A stretch of 64,000 bases of DNA from Halomonas litopenaei (GTDB taxonomy: Bacteria; Pseudomonadota; Gammaproteobacteria; Pseudomonadales; Halomonadaceae). The stretch lies in NCBI RefSeq assembly GCF_017303055.1, contig NZ_JAEKJT010000003.1:713692-777691 (forward strand). The letters are read 5' to 3'. How positions within the stretch are numbered: position 1 is the stretch's first letter; each line of letters starts with the position of its first letter. Below, one piece after another: positions 18,688 to 28,103 of the stretch. The notes beneath the pieces were generated by a model. The model ran no database searches. It had not been told where the DNA came from and worked only from the letters and a program-made list of their open reading frames with translations. A program made the position numbers and the translations under genes.

Positions 18688-20603
18688 GCCAGAAGCCGCA
18701 ACCTGATGCAGCCGTGCAACGCGCCCGCCGTACCTGGAACATTGACCAGTGGGGCAGTGGCTACTTCGACGTGGATGAAGCCGGACAAGCGCTGGTGCGG
18801 CCTCTCGGCGAGGTTGAGCCGGGCCCCAGCCTGCCCCTGATCGGCCTGGTCGAGCAGGTACGCAAGGCCGGCCTGCGCCTGCCGGTGCTGATCCGCTTTA
18901 CCGATATTCTGCATGACCGGGTCGAGCAGCTGTGCGCGGCCTTTGACCAGGCCATGGCAGAGGAAAACTTCACCAGCGGCTACACCGCGGTCTACCCGAT
19001 CAAGGTCAATCAGCAGCGTCGCGTGGTCGAGGAAATTCTCGCCACCAACGAGCGCGGGCGCGATCGCGTAGGTCTGGAAGCAGGCAGCAAGCCAGAGCTC
19101 TTGGCGGTGCTGGCCCTGTCAGGGGATGGCCCGTCGCTGATCGTGTGCAACGGCTACAAGGACCGCGAGTACATTCGTCTGGCGTTGATGGGCGAGAAGC
19201 TCGGCCACCGGGTCTACCTGGTCGTGGAAAAGCTGTCCGAGCTACCGATGATTCTGGAAGAGGCCGAACGCCTGGGCGTGACGCCACGCATCGGGCTGCG
19301 TGCTCGGCTGTCATCCGTGGGACGTGGCAAGTGGCAGGATACCGGCGGAGAGAAGTCCAAGTTCGGCCTGACCGCTGGCCAGATCCTGGCGGTGGTCGAG
19401 CGCCTGAGCGAGGCAGGCCGCCTCGACAGCCTGCAGCTGGTGCACTTCCACCTGGGGTCCCAGATCGCCAATATCGGTGATATTCAGCGCGGCCTGCGTG
19501 AATGTGCCCGTTTCTACCAGTACCTGCACCAGCTGGGTGCCCCGGTGGACACGGTGGACGTGGGCGGCGGACTGGGTGTCGACTACGAAGGCACCCACTC
19601 GCGCAATTTCTGCTCGATCAACTACTCCATGCTCGAGTACGCCCGCAACGTGGTCTATGCCTTCAATCAGGTATGTAGCGCAGAGGACCTGCCTCAGCCG
19701 CACCTGATCAGCGAGTCGGGCCGAGCGCTGACCGCGCACCACGCCGTCCTGATCACCAACGTGATCGGCGAAGAGAGCGTGGACACCCAGCCGCCCAGCG
19801 AGCGCCGGAGCGACGACCCCGAAGTGGAAGCGCTCTGGCGTACGCTGGACTTTCTGCAGCGTGAGCCCGAGCCGCGCGGCCTGATGGAAGCCTGGCACGA
19901 CCTGATTCAGGACATGGGCGATCTGCATGATCGTTTCGTGCTGGGAGCCGCCGACCTGGCAGCGCGGGCCGAAGGCGAGGGCGTCTACTTTGCCGCCTGT
20001 GCCGCCCTACGTTCACAGCTGGACCCCCGCAATCGCGCCCATCGCGAGATCCTTGATGAACTCGCCGAGAAGCTCGCGGACAAGCTGTTCGTCAACTTCT
20101 CGCTGTTTCAGTCGATGCCCGATGTCTGGGGCATCAAGCAGATCTTCCCGGTGCTGCCGCTGTGCGGACTGGACCGCGAACCCAGCCGTCGCGGCGTCAT
20201 TCAGGACATCACCTGTGACAGTGACGGACGCATCGACAGTTACGTGGATGGCCAGGGGGTAGAGACCACCCTGCCCTTGCCCGAGTGGCATGAGGGGGAT
20301 GAGCGCTTGCTCGGCTTCTTCATGGTGGGCGCCTACCAGGAAATTCTGGGCGATCTGCATAACCTGTTCGGTGATACCGATGCGGTGGATGCCTCACTGG
20401 ATCGCGACGGCGGCTGGCGCTTGACCAACCTGCAGTGGGGCGACCGGGTATCCGACGTGCTGGGCTACGTCAACTTCAATGCTGACGTGCTGCGCGAACG
20501 CCTGCGCGTGCAGCTCACCCGCAGCAATCTGGATCCTCGCGAGCAGCGTCACTTCCTGGATGACCTGTCGGAGGGGCTCGACGGCTACACCTATCTGGAG
20601 TAA
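18684..20603 (+). CDS. speA: Biosynthetic arginine decarboxylase
   Basis: A 639-residue PLP enzyme of fold type III that turns arginine into agmatine for putrescine and spermidine synthesis. The PLP lysine is Lys107 in VYPIKVNQQ. HFHLGSQI and DVGGGLGVDYEGT bind the phosphate, and CDSDGRID carries the catalytic Cys of the partner subunit. Length matches the family. It starts at GTG inside the end of thrB. No other polyamine gene is adjacent. Confidence 0.96.
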   Translation: MSQKPQPDAAVQRARRTWNIDQWGSGYFDVDEAGQALVRPLGEVEPGPSLPLIGLVEQVRKAGLRLPVLIRFTDILHDRVEQLCAAFDQAMAEENFTSGYTAVYPIKVNQQRRVVEEILATNERGRDRVGLEAGSKPELLAVLALSGDGPSLIVCNGYKDREYIRLALMGEKLGHRVYLVVEKLSELPMILEEAERLGVTPRIGLRARLSSVGRGKWQDTGGEKSKFGLTAGQILAVVERLSEAGRLDSLQLVHFHLGSQIANIGDIQRGLRECARFYQYLHQLGAPVDTVDVGGGLGVDYEGTHSRNFCSINYSMLEYARNVVYAFNQVCSAEDLPQPHLISESGRALTAHHAVLITNVIGEESVDTQPPSERRSDDPEVEALWRTLDFLQREPEPRGLMEAWHDLIQDMGDLHDRFVLGAADLAARAEGEGVYFAACAALRSQLDPRNRAHREILDELAEKLADKLFVNFSLFQSMPDVWGIKQIFPVLPLCGLDREPSRRGVIQDITCDSDGRIDSYVDGQGVETTLPLPEWHEGDERLLGFFMVGAYQEILGDLHNLFGDTDAVDASLDRDGGWRLTNLQWGDRVSDVLGYVNFNADVLRERLRVQLTRSNLDPREQRHFLDDLSEGLDGYTYLE

Positions 20604-20765
20604 GCCTTCCCATACCGCTGGGTGCCAGCCAGCCCAGCCATCCCAGACCAGACAAGCCCCGCGCCCACCGCCTGTTGCCGCGCCCGCCGACACTCCTCGT
20701 GTCTGCGGGCGCGCTACCTTGCGTAGCACTTGCACCCAGCCGTCAGCCATGGCGAGATAGGTCGT

Positions 20766-21944
20766 ATGCGCCGTGCCACAAGCCACCAGGAGGATGCCGT
20801 CATCGATACCTCACGCCCTACCGATTCCAGCTCCCCTTCCTCTTCCTTCACTCCACCGCCAACCATGCTGGCCGTCGTCACCCTGGGCAATGGCGGCTAC
20901 GACAAGCTGAGCTACCAGCGCGTGGCCACCCCGGAGCCGGGGCCTGGAGAGGTGCTGCTGCGGGTCCTGGCCGCCGGCATCAACAATACCGAGATCAATA
21001 CCCGCCTGGGTTGGTATTCGTCCAGCGTCACGAGCGATACCCAGGCGTCATCGGACAGCGCCCTGGACGACGATGCAGGCAATAGCGACGACGGTGGCTG
21101 GAATGGGGCAACGCCCTTCCCACTGATTCAGGGTACCGATTGCTGCGGCGAGGTGGTCGCCCTGGGAGAAGACGTCGACGCCACCGAGCTGATCGGCAGG
21201 CGCGTGCTGGTGCGAGCCTGCATGCGCACTAAGGGCTTCGAGCACTGGGATTCGGTGTGGATGGCATCGGACTTCGATGGCGCGTTTGCACAGTTCGTCA
21301 AGGTGCCCGCCAGTGAGGTGTTTGCCGTCGACTGCGATTGGCGCGATGCAGAGCTTGCCACCATCCCCTGTGCCTATGGCACCGCCGAAAACATGCTGCA
21401 TCGTGCAGGGGTCACGGCAGGCGACAGGCTGCTGGTGACCGGTGCCTCCGGTGGCGTTGGCTCAGCGGTCGTGCAGTTGGCCAAGCGTCGTGGCGCCCAC
21501 GTCACTGCGGTGGCCAGCCAGGCCAAGCATCCGGCGATCCAGGCCTTGGGGGCCGATCGCCTGCTTGATCGTCATGATGACCTGGTATCGGCGCTGGGAG
21601 AATCCGCCATCGACGTGGCGGTGGACAATGTGGCGGGCCAAGGCTTTGGCGGCGTTCTGGAGGTGCTTGATCGAGGTGGGCGCTACGTGTCTTCCGGGGC
21701 CATCGCCGGGCCAGTGGTGGAACTCGACATGCGCAAGCTGTATCTCAAGGATATCCGCTTGATCGGTTCCACCGCCTGGGATGAGCCCGTCTTCCCCAAC
21801 CTGATCGGCTACATCGAGCGCGGCGAGATTCGCCCGCTGCTGGCCGGAATCTTTCCTTTGCAGGACATCGTCGAGGCCCAGAAGAGCTTCCTCGAAAAAC
21901 ACCACGTCGGCAACCTGGTCCTGATACCGCCCCCGCTGGACTGA
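20766..21944 (+). CDS. MDR-family alcohol dehydrogenase/quinone reductase
   Basis: About 392 residues, medium-chain dehydrogenase/reductase fold. A GroES-like N-domain (LAAGINNTEINTRLGWY, GTDCCGEVVALG) is followed by a Rossmann domain with GASGGVGSAVVQLAK that binds NAD(P)H. The usual structural zinc cysteines are not evident. Residues about 90-115 form an acidic, serine-rich insert (SSDSALDDDAGNSDDG), unusual for the family. The true start is unclear: an AGGAGG at 20788-20793 has no normal start codon at the right distance. Substrate unknown. Confidence 0.8.
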   Translation: MRRATSHQEDAVIDTSRPTDSSSPSSSFTPPPTMLAVVTLGNGGYDKLSYQRVATPEPGPGEVLLRVLAAGINNTEINTRLGWYSSSVTSDTQASSDSALDDDAGNSDDGGWNGATPFPLIQGTDCCGEVVALGEDVDATELIGRRVLVRACMRTKGFEHWDSVWMASDFDGAFAQFVKVPASEVFAVDCDWRDAELATIPCAYGTAENMLHRAGVTAGDRLLVTGASGGVGSAVVQLAKRRGAHVTAVASQAKHPAIQALGADRLLDRHDDLVSALGESAIDVAVDNVAGQGFGGVLEVLDRGGRYVSSGAIAGPVVELDMRKLYLKDIRLIGSTAWDEPVFPNLIGYIERGEIRPLLAGIFPLQDIVEAQKSFLEKHHVGNLVLIPPPLD

Positions 21945-22011
21945 ACCCGCTACCTGCGGACAAGGCCCACCGCGGGGTCTGCAGGGTGGGGCGTCGCCAG
22001 CCTGAGCTCGC

Positions 22012-22051
22012 GCTGATCAGCGCTACTTAGCACTGATCAGCGCTCTTTAGC
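22012..22051. repeat. 20-bp degenerate tandem repeat with a palindromic core
   Basis: Two 20-base units (GCTGATCAGCGCTACTTAGC and ACTGATCAGCGCTCTTTAGC) with a weaker third unit to about 22071. The first contains the perfect palindrome CGCTGATCAGCG (22011-22022). It lies between convergent genes. Confidence 0.85.
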
Positions 22052-22081
22052 TCTTATCAGCCTTGGGCGAGCCTGTGCCGC

Positions 22082-22759
22082 CTAGCCCACCACCTTGGTC
22101 TGGAGCTGGTGGCTCTGGCCGTTGGGCAGAGACAGTTCAAAGGCCAGAGAGGCCCCCTTTTCCAGCTTGCCGACGCCAGCGGGGGTGCCGGTCAATACCA
22201 CGTCACCGGGGGCCAGGGTAAAGTGCTGGCTCATTTCGGCCAATAGCGCGGGAATCGGGAACAGCATCTGGCTCGCCATGCCGTGCTGGCGACGTTCGCC
22301 GTTCATGTCCAGGCTGAATTCGATGGCAGACCAATCCATCGGCGCCTCGACCGGAATAAAGCGTGACAGCGGGCAAGCGCCGTCAAAGCCCTTGGCGATC
22401 TCCCATGGATGCCCCTTTTTCTTCAGTGCGGACTGCACGTCACGCAGCGTCAGGTCCAACGCCAGGCCCACGCCCACCACCGCAGCTTCTGCCTGCTCCG
22501 GGGTGGCTTCACGCAGCGTCTCGCCAATCAGCAGCGCCAGCTCCGTCTCGAAGTGCACATCGCTGCGCTCGAACGGACCCTTCACGTCATCCTCAAGCGG
22601 CACGACACTGGTCGCCGGCTTGATGAACAATATCGGGGCGTCGGGCACAGGATTATCGAGCTCCCTGGCGTGTTCTGCGTAGTTACGACCGACGCAAACC
22701 ACCTTGCCAAGCGGCTGTGAAAAGGTGTCGCCATCGACAAAGCTCGGGACGAGAGACAT
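22082..22759 (-). CDS. Fumarylacetoacetate hydrolase family protein (YcgM-like)
   Basis: A 225-residue FAH-fold enzyme. VVCVGRNYAEHA opens the catalytic domain. The metal ligands lie in FETELALLIG, and GVGLALDLTLRDVQ and VVLTGTPAGVG are family hallmarks. Members hydrolyse or decarboxylate acylpyruvates and related oxo-acids. The short length fits the YcgM/FAHD1 group. AGGAG lies six bases before the ATG. It stands alone. Confidence 0.88.
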   Translation of the reverse strand: MSLVPSFVDGDTFSQPLGKVVCVGRNYAEHARELDNPVPDAPILFIKPATSVVPLEDDVKGPFERSDVHFETELALLIGETLREATPEQAEAAVVGVGLALDLTLRDVQSALKKKGHPWEIAKGFDGACPLSRFIPVEAPMDWSAIEFSLDMNGERRQHGMASQMLFPIPALLAEMSQHFTLAPGDVVLTGTPAGVGKLEKGASLAFELSLPNGQSHQLQTKVVG

Positions 22760-22820
22760 GACAGGCTCCTGAGATCAGTAGAGAGGTCACGAGCAGGCGG
22801 CAACCTGCCGCGACACTCGC

Positions 22821-22846
22821 AAAAAAGGCGCGCCATTGGCGCGCCT
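22821..22846 (-). terminator. Intrinsic terminator of ectD
   Basis: Nine-pair stem 22826-22834/22838-22846 with an ATT loop. On the minus strand it is followed by a run of six T (A-run 22821-22826). It lies 88 bases beyond the ectD stop. Confidence 0.9.
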
Positions 22847-22933
22847 CTCGAGTCTATCCCAGCTTTTGCTGCTCCCGCGACCACTGTCACCCGTCTCCCT
22901 CAAGGATGCCAAGGCGGCTGAGGCGGCAGAACC

Positions 22934-23989
22934 TCAGGGCTCGAATCGACCCTCCGGCTCGTGGGCCAGGAAGTCAGGGCGACGGCCTTTGGCGGCAAAG
23001 GGCTCGCCGCAGCGATTGTCCACTCGGTTGTAGACGAAGAACGCGTTGCTGCGGGGATCCGGCGACATATTGGCGTTGGAGCCGTGCAGGGTATTGCAAT
23101 CGAACAGCAACAGGCCGCCGGCGCTGCCCTTGGGTGCCTCGATGCCGTTGCGTTCGATCAGCTGCCGCAACGCCTCCTGGCTGGGGACACCCACCTCCTG
23201 CTTCTTCAACGACGTCTCGTGGTTGTTGTCCGGCGTCTCGCCGATGCACGGAACAAACACACGATGCGAGCCGGGAATCAGCATCAAGGGCCCATTGAAC
23301 TCGTGATTGTCGGTCAACACGATCGAGGCGCTGACCGCATTCATCTCGGGCATGCCGTCCTCGGCGTGCCAGGTCTCGAAGTCCGAGTGCCAGTTGAAGC
23401 CCTTGCCTTCAAACCCTGGCTTGTAGTTGATCCGCGACTGGTGCACATAGGTCTCGCCACCCAGAATCTGACGAGCCCGGCCGACCAGGCGTTCATTATT
23501 GGCCAGCCGCGCAAACACCTCGGACAGGTAATGCACGGCAAACAGCGAGCGGATTTCCTTGCCGCTCGGTTCCACGACGCTGTAATCCTTGCCACGGAAC
23601 GCATCGTTTTCGAGCAGTACCTTCAATTCCTCGCGCAGCAAGGCGAGCTCATCACCGGAAATGAAATTCGGCTCGAACAGAAATCCCTTGTTCTCGAATT
23701 CATCCAGCTGCTGCTGGCTCAGGGGCCCTTGCTCGGCGCTTCCCTTGATCACAGGGCCGCGACGATCCACCCAGAGGCTCTGCATCGGCTGAGGGAGCCG
23801 GGTCGGATAGCCTTCACCACCCTGGTCAAGGGCCTGATAAGAGGCCTGGTTGGCGCTCTGTGTCTGCTGCTTGAGATGGGCGCCACGGCGAGCGTGACGC
23901 TGTCCGTCATGTTGGCTCTGACGCGCGCGATGCGCCATGCCGCCACGACGGTTGACTGTTTGCGGATTGGACGACGTCTGCACTTCCAT
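22934..23989 (-). CDS. ectD: Ectoine hydroxylase
   Basis: A 351-residue Fe(II)/2-oxoglutarate dioxygenase that turns ectoine into 5-hydroxyectoine, an osmolyte and heat protectant. The iron triad is His201-X-Asp203 in FNWHSDFETW and His302 in CNTLHGSNANMS. The stretch QSRINYKPGFEGKGF is almost diagnostic of EctD. Start 23989 is set by GGAGG eight bases upstream. The N-terminus MEVQTSSN matches the Halomonas form. An extra basic, Gln/His-rich segment of about 20 residues follows. ectABC are not here, so the substrate is made elsewhere. Confidence 0.97.
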   Translation of the reverse strand: MEVQTSSNPQTVNRRGGMAHRARQSQHDGQRHARRGAHLKQQTQSANQASYQALDQGGEGYPTRLPQPMQSLWVDRRGPVIKGSAEQGPLSQQQLDEFENKGFLFEPNFISGDELALLREELKVLLENDAFRGKDYSVVEPSGKEIRSLFAVHYLSEVFARLANNERLVGRARQILGGETYVHQSRINYKPGFEGKGFNWHSDFETWHAEDGMPEMNAVSASIVLTDNHEFNGPLMLIPGSHRVFVPCIGETPDNNHETSLKKQEVGVPSQEALRQLIERNGIEAPKGSAGGLLLFDCNTLHGSNANMSPDPRSNAFFVYNRVDNRCGEPFAAKGRRPDFLAHEPEGRFEP

Positions 23990-24241
23990 CCGATCACCCT
24001 CCATTGGTATTGATCAGCTTTCAGATTCGAACTCGTACCAGCGACGCAGCCAGCGAGGCATGACAATGAGAAGCCCACCTCATCGGGTCTGCGCCGCTTG
24101 CAGGGGGCCGTCTGCCCCCTGCCACAAGCTACCCACTCACCCCTCTTCATGCAACCCTTTAAATGCAACTTTTGCACAAGATCGGTTTAAGTATTGTTCG
24201 CTACCCTAGCTCGTCCGCGCAGTCACCCGCACAGTGCTTGC

Positions 24242-26002
24242 CTAGCGGCTTGCGTCACCGAAATATCTGCCGGCGCCATTGGCAGGCACCGAGGTCGGCG
24301 CCAGGTAGATGGGAGCAGCGAAGCGATCCGCTGGGCAGCCAGCAAAGGCTGTCCCCGGCAACAGCAGCCAGTCATGACGATTCTGGTGGCCCAGTTCGAC
24401 GGCCTGGCCAAGATCTCCACAGCTCAGCGCCTCCAGATCCTTGTCCACCACCAGCATCCAGCGTTGTTCGGGGGCCTCGGCCAACCAGGCCATGGCTGTC
24501 GGCACTTCTTTCTCCAGCGGCGTCATGTCACCGAAATGCACGCTGCGAGACCGCGCATGCAGCAGGATTTCTTCATCGAAGTTCAACAGCGCGACCTCAC
24601 CGTTGGGCCCCACCTCCTGAGAGACGCGAGCCATCATGTCACGGGGAGAGCGCTCCGGATCCATCCAGGCATAGCCAAAGGTGCTCCACCACCCCCACAG
24701 GCAGAAGAAGAACAGCGTGATGGCCGTCATTCCACGGCGTGGCTTGAGGGCCAGCGCCAGAGCAAGGGCGATAGCGCCCAGCGCCAGCCACTCCCACCAC
24801 GGTGTCACACCGTAGCGATGGGCCAGGCGCTCCAGCGGAGCGAAGCCCACCAATCCCAGGACGCCCGCCGTCGCCAGCAAGAGGGCGAAAAACACCAGGC
24901 CACCGAAGCCGGCTCGATTAGGTCCCTTTCGCCGGACCAGGGCCGGCAGCAACGGGGCCAATGCCATGACCATCAACGGCAGCGTCGGCAGCATATAGAC
25001 GCCTCGCTTGCCCGGTGAAAGCGAGAAGAACACCACGATCAGGATGACGGCTGTCAGTGGCAGCAGTACCTTGGCATCGCCGCGCTTCACTCGGCGCCAC
25101 CAGTTCGGCAGCGCCCAGGGCAAGGTCAGCACCAATGGCATCCAGGCCCAGGGCAGCACCTGCACGATGTAGTAATACCAGGGCCGCAGGTGGGCCCAGG
25201 CATCGGCATAGCGCTCGCCGGTCTGCTTGAACAGGATGTTGTCGCGGTAGGCCGCCAGCGCCGGATCATCGGACAACGACGTGATAAGGATCATCGGCAG
25301 CCCCCAGGCCAGCACCACCGCCAGCAGGCACGCCAGGCCTTCCACCAGGTCGCGCAGGCGCAGTGGTGTGACCCTGGCCTGTCCCTGGTGACGACCGCAC
25401 CAACTGATTACGCCCCAGACGGGCAACAGCGCCAGCGGCAGAAAGCCCACGCCTTTGGTCAGGATGCCGGCCCCCATGGCGACGAAGCCTGCCCGCCACC
25501 AGCCCCGGGCGGGTCCGAGCAAGGCGTGACGCAACACGCCGTAGGTACCCAGCGTGGTGAAAAATGTCAGCAGCATGTCGATCTGAGCGGTCTTGGCTTG
25601 CAGCACGAACTGCAACGTGGCCAGCGTCGCGATACCCGCCAGCAGACCCACCCGGGGGCCATGCAGGCGACGACACAGATCCACGATCAGGCCCAGGGTG
25701 CCGAGCCCCGCCAACAGCGAGGGCAGCATGAAGCCGATACGCATGGATCCGGTCAGCCAGATGAAGAAGGCGCTGGCCCACATGAAGATCGGGGGTTTGT
25801 CGGCATACAGCTCTCCGCCCCGATGAGGAATCCAAAACTCGCCGGTGACCAGCATTTCCACCGCGTTGAGCGCAAAACGTGGTTCATCGGCGGGCCACGG
25901 ATCCCGCCAGCCAAGCCCCAGGGCCAACAGCGCCACGGCAAAGACGACAAGGCCAAGCCACCAGCCCCAGCCGGGGCGTCGGGGTAATCCCACTACGAAC
26001 AT
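24242..26002 (-). CDS. GT39-family membrane glycosyltransferase (ArnT-like)
   Basis: A 586-residue polytopic protein with about twelve hydrophobic segments. The first periplasmic loop holds DEPRFALNAVEML, the acidic catalytic motif of the PMT/ArnT family, followed by HRGGELYADKPP. Such enzymes move a sugar from a polyprenyl phosphate onto a lipid or protein outside the inner membrane. GAGGA lies about seven bases before the chosen ATG. It ends the operon begun by the GT2 and LABN genes, which suggests those make the polyprenyl-linked sugar it uses. Acceptor unknown. Confidence 0.87.
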   Translation of the reverse strand: MFVVGLPRRPGWGWWLGLVVFAVALLALGLGWRDPWPADEPRFALNAVEMLVTGEFWIPHRGGELYADKPPIFMWASAFFIWLTGSMRIGFMLPSLLAGLGTLGLIVDLCRRLHGPRVGLLAGIATLATLQFVLQAKTAQIDMLLTFFTTLGTYGVLRHALLGPARGWWRAGFVAMGAGILTKGVGFLPLALLPVWGVISWCGRHQGQARVTPLRLRDLVEGLACLLAVVLAWGLPMILITSLSDDPALAAYRDNILFKQTGERYADAWAHLRPWYYYIVQVLPWAWMPLVLTLPWALPNWWRRVKRGDAKVLLPLTAVILIVVFFSLSPGKRGVYMLPTLPLMVMALAPLLPALVRRKGPNRAGFGGLVFFALLLATAGVLGLVGFAPLERLAHRYGVTPWWEWLALGAIALALALALKPRRGMTAITLFFFCLWGWWSTFGYAWMDPERSPRDMMARVSQEVGPNGEVALLNFDEEILLHARSRSVHFGDMTPLEKEVPTAMAWLAEAPEQRWMLVVDKDLEALSCGDLGQAVELGHQNRHDWLLLPGTAFAGCPADRFAAPIYLAPTSVPANGAGRYFGDASR

Positions 26003-26083
26003 GCTGCTTTCCTCAACAGGGTTCTGAACAGGCACGCTGGCCTCGAGCAGAGCACAGACACTCCACCAGGGCCCGCTCGGCGT

Positions 26084-26371
26084 CTACGCCGCCTGGCGAA
26101 CGTTACGGTCACGCTGGGACGCCTTGCGCATCAGCATTAGATTGCGCAAATAGATGAACAGGCCCGCACCCTGCCCCATGATGAACACCGGGTCGCGACG
26201 ATGGATCGCATAAGCCAGCAACGTGGCACCGCCCCCCAGGCTTAAGAACCAGAAAGCCACTGGCATGACACTGCGCCGCGCCTTCTCGCTGGCAATCCAC
26301 TGCACGATAAACCGAGCGGAGAACAGCGCCTGGCCAAGAAAGCCGACCAGCAACCATAGGTTCCAGGTCAT
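26084..26371 (-). CDS. Lipid-A biosynthesis N-terminal (LABN) domain membrane protein
   Basis: A 95-residue membrane protein with three hydrophobic segments: WLLVGFLGQALFSARFIVQW, PVAFWFLSLGGGATLLAYA and FIMGQGAGLFIYLRNL. This is the LABN domain, often found beside GT2/GT39 genes. Its exact role is not known; it may be a flippase-like or accessory subunit. Its start overlaps the GT2 stop by four bases. Confidence 0.87.
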   Translation of the reverse strand: MTWNLWLLVGFLGQALFSARFIVQWIASEKARRSVMPVAFWFLSLGGGATLLAYAIHRRDPVFIMGQGAGLFIYLRNLMLMRKASQRDRNVRQAA

Positions 26372-27204
26372 CGCACCGGCTCCAGCGTCGGCACTGCAGG
26401 CACTGATTGGTCATTGGTCGCTTGGGTCGCGATGAAGTGAGATGGAAGCGCTGTGCTATCGCTGACCCGAGGCAGGTCCAGGGCATTGTCCACGCAGCGG
26501 CAGTCCACCGGCAGGCGACTGCGTCGCTGAAGCCACATGACCCCGAGCATGTCGACGATGCCTACCCATAGCCGATTGCCGAGACCGTAGTGGGAAGCTC
26601 CCTGACCACGGGGCCGGTGATGGACTGGCCGAGCCAGGCAACGACCTCCCTGGCTGGTGATCAGGGCAGGAAGGAAGCGGTGCATATGATCGAAGTAGGG
26701 CAAGGAGGCGAATGCTGCTCGACGGATGACCTTGATGCCACAGCCGCTATCGGGGTAGCCGTCGCCCAGCAAACGAGCGCGAACCGCGTTGGCCACCTTC
26801 GAGGAAAACAGCTTCAGGGAGCTATCCTGGCGACGGACTCGATGGCCGCCGACAAGGTCGGCTCGTTCGGCAATGGCGACCTGCAACAACGCAGGAATAT
26901 CGGCGGGATCATTCTGACCATCCCCATCCAGCGTGGCCAACCACTCCCCCCGCGCATGTCGGGCGGCCTGCCACAGCGCCGTGCTCTGGCCTGCACTGCT
27001 GTGATGACGCAGCGGTCTAAGCGTCGGCTGTCGGTTAGCCCGGCTGACCAGTACCGTCCAACTGTCATCATCCGAACCATCGTCCACCACAATCACTTCG
27101 TGGTCATGGTCCGCCAGGGCTTGGGCAATTTCGTCGAGCAGGCCGGGCAGATTGGCCGACTCATTGTGGGCGGGGATCAGTACCGACAAGGTAACGGGCG
27201 CCAT
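26368..27204 (-). CDS. Family 2 glycosyltransferase (ArnC/DPM1-like)
   Basis: A 278-residue GT-A enzyme. It opens LSVLIPAHNESANLPGLLDEI, has VVDDGSDD for nucleotide binding and LDGDGQNDPADIP as the DXD metal motif. It probably loads a sugar onto polyprenyl phosphate for the GT39 enzyme downstream. No C-terminal membrane helices are seen. The start at 27204 has GGAGAGG five to eight bases upstream. It overlaps the LABN gene (ATGA). Confidence 0.87.
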   Translation of the reverse strand: MAPVTLSVLIPAHNESANLPGLLDEIAQALADHDHEVIVVDDGSDDDSWTVLVSRANRQPTLRPLRHHSSAGQSTALWQAARHARGEWLATLDGDGQNDPADIPALLQVAIAERADLVGGHRVRRQDSSLKLFSSKVANAVRARLLGDGYPDSGCGIKVIRRAAFASLPYFDHMHRFLPALITSQGGRCLARPVHHRPRGQGASHYGLGNRLWVGIVDMLGVMWLQRRSRLPVDCRCVDNALDLPRVSDSTALPSHFIATQATNDQSVPAVPTLEPVR

Positions 27205-27581
27205 CTTGGCCTCTCCATCAGCAAGTGCAGGAGGGACAGCATGGACCGCCAACCTTAAGCGGGCCTTAATTCACCGCAACATAAGATTACATAACGCGCA
27301 TATATCTATGCTTTGTCGATCGACGTCATTGACCGGGAACGCCGCCCTTCAAAACGACGACGTTATGGCACATAACCTGGCGAAAATAGGTCGTCATGAC
27401 AGTGGACGTCTCCTGCCACGAAGCCCTGACACGGCTGACTTGATAGCCACTCGCGGCCTGGGTACGCATTTCGCCGGATGCGGCCTAGCCTTGTAGACTG
27501 TGATCGGAGACTGTGATCGGAGACTGCGATACACAAGTCCGTGGCTGGCCCGGCCAGGCGCCAGCATCTTCGAGGACCCTT
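27205..27581. other. Divergent intergenic region, GT2 / GNAT genes
   Basis: A 377-base space with an AT-rich stretch at 27258-27320 near the GT2 start that likely holds its promoter, and a 13-base tandem repeat close to the GNAT gene. No credible gene seen. Confidence 0.6.
27495..27530. repeat. 13-bp tandem repeat, 2.7 copies
   Basis: AGACTGTGATCGG at 27495-27507 and 27508-27520, then a partial third unit (AGACTGCGAT). It lies about 50 bases before the GNAT gene. Confidence 0.95.
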
Positions 27582-28103
27582 ATGTTTCAGTTCAAGCAAG
27601 ATGATCTGACTCACCCCGACATGGTGGCCATGATTCGCGCCCACCGCCGAGACCTCAAGCGACTGGCGCCAGACTCTCCTCCGGAGAGCCAGCACGCACT
27701 TAGCCTGGACGAATTGAAGGGCGATGACGTCACCCTGTGGGGGCTGTGGGAGCAGGATCGACTTGTCGGCTGCGTGGCGCTGAAGGCGATTGGCCACGAT
27801 CACGGCGAGATCAAGTCAATGCGCACTGCTGCGGATCAACTGAGACGTGGCATCGCCACGCGGATGCTCGAACACCTGATAGCGGCAGCTCGTCAGCGCG
27901 GCTACCGACGCTTGAGCCTTGAGACGGGCTCCCAGCCTGGGTTTGCCCCGGCCCGGCGCTTCTATGCACAGCATGGCTTCGTCACCTGCGCGCCCTTCGC
28001 CGACTATGTCGTCGATCCTAACAGCGTCTACATGACCCTGGAGCTCGCTCCCCACCACCCCGGGATACCGGGCCAAGCGGTGAGAGACAAGGCCACGCCA
28101 TGA
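27582..28103 (+). CDS. GNAT-family N-acetyltransferase
   Basis: A 173-residue acetyl-CoA-dependent transferase. The motif LRRGIATRMLEHLIAAARQRG (about 85-106) is the acetyl-CoA loop and helix. LETGSQPGFAPARRFYAQHGF is motif B. Start 27582 is set by GAGGA five bases upstream. It overlaps the next hydrolase gene by four bases, so the two are coupled. Substrate unknown; the fold resembles small-molecule or amino-acid acetyltransferases. Confidence 0.87.
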   Translation: MFQFKQDDLTHPDMVAMIRAHRRDLKRLAPDSPPESQHALSLDELKGDDVTLWGLWEQDRLVGCVALKAIGHDHGEIKSMRTAADQLRRGIATRMLEHLIAAARQRGYRRLSLETGSQPGFAPARRFYAQHGFVTCAPFADYVVDPNSVYMTLELAPHHPGIPGQAVRDKATP

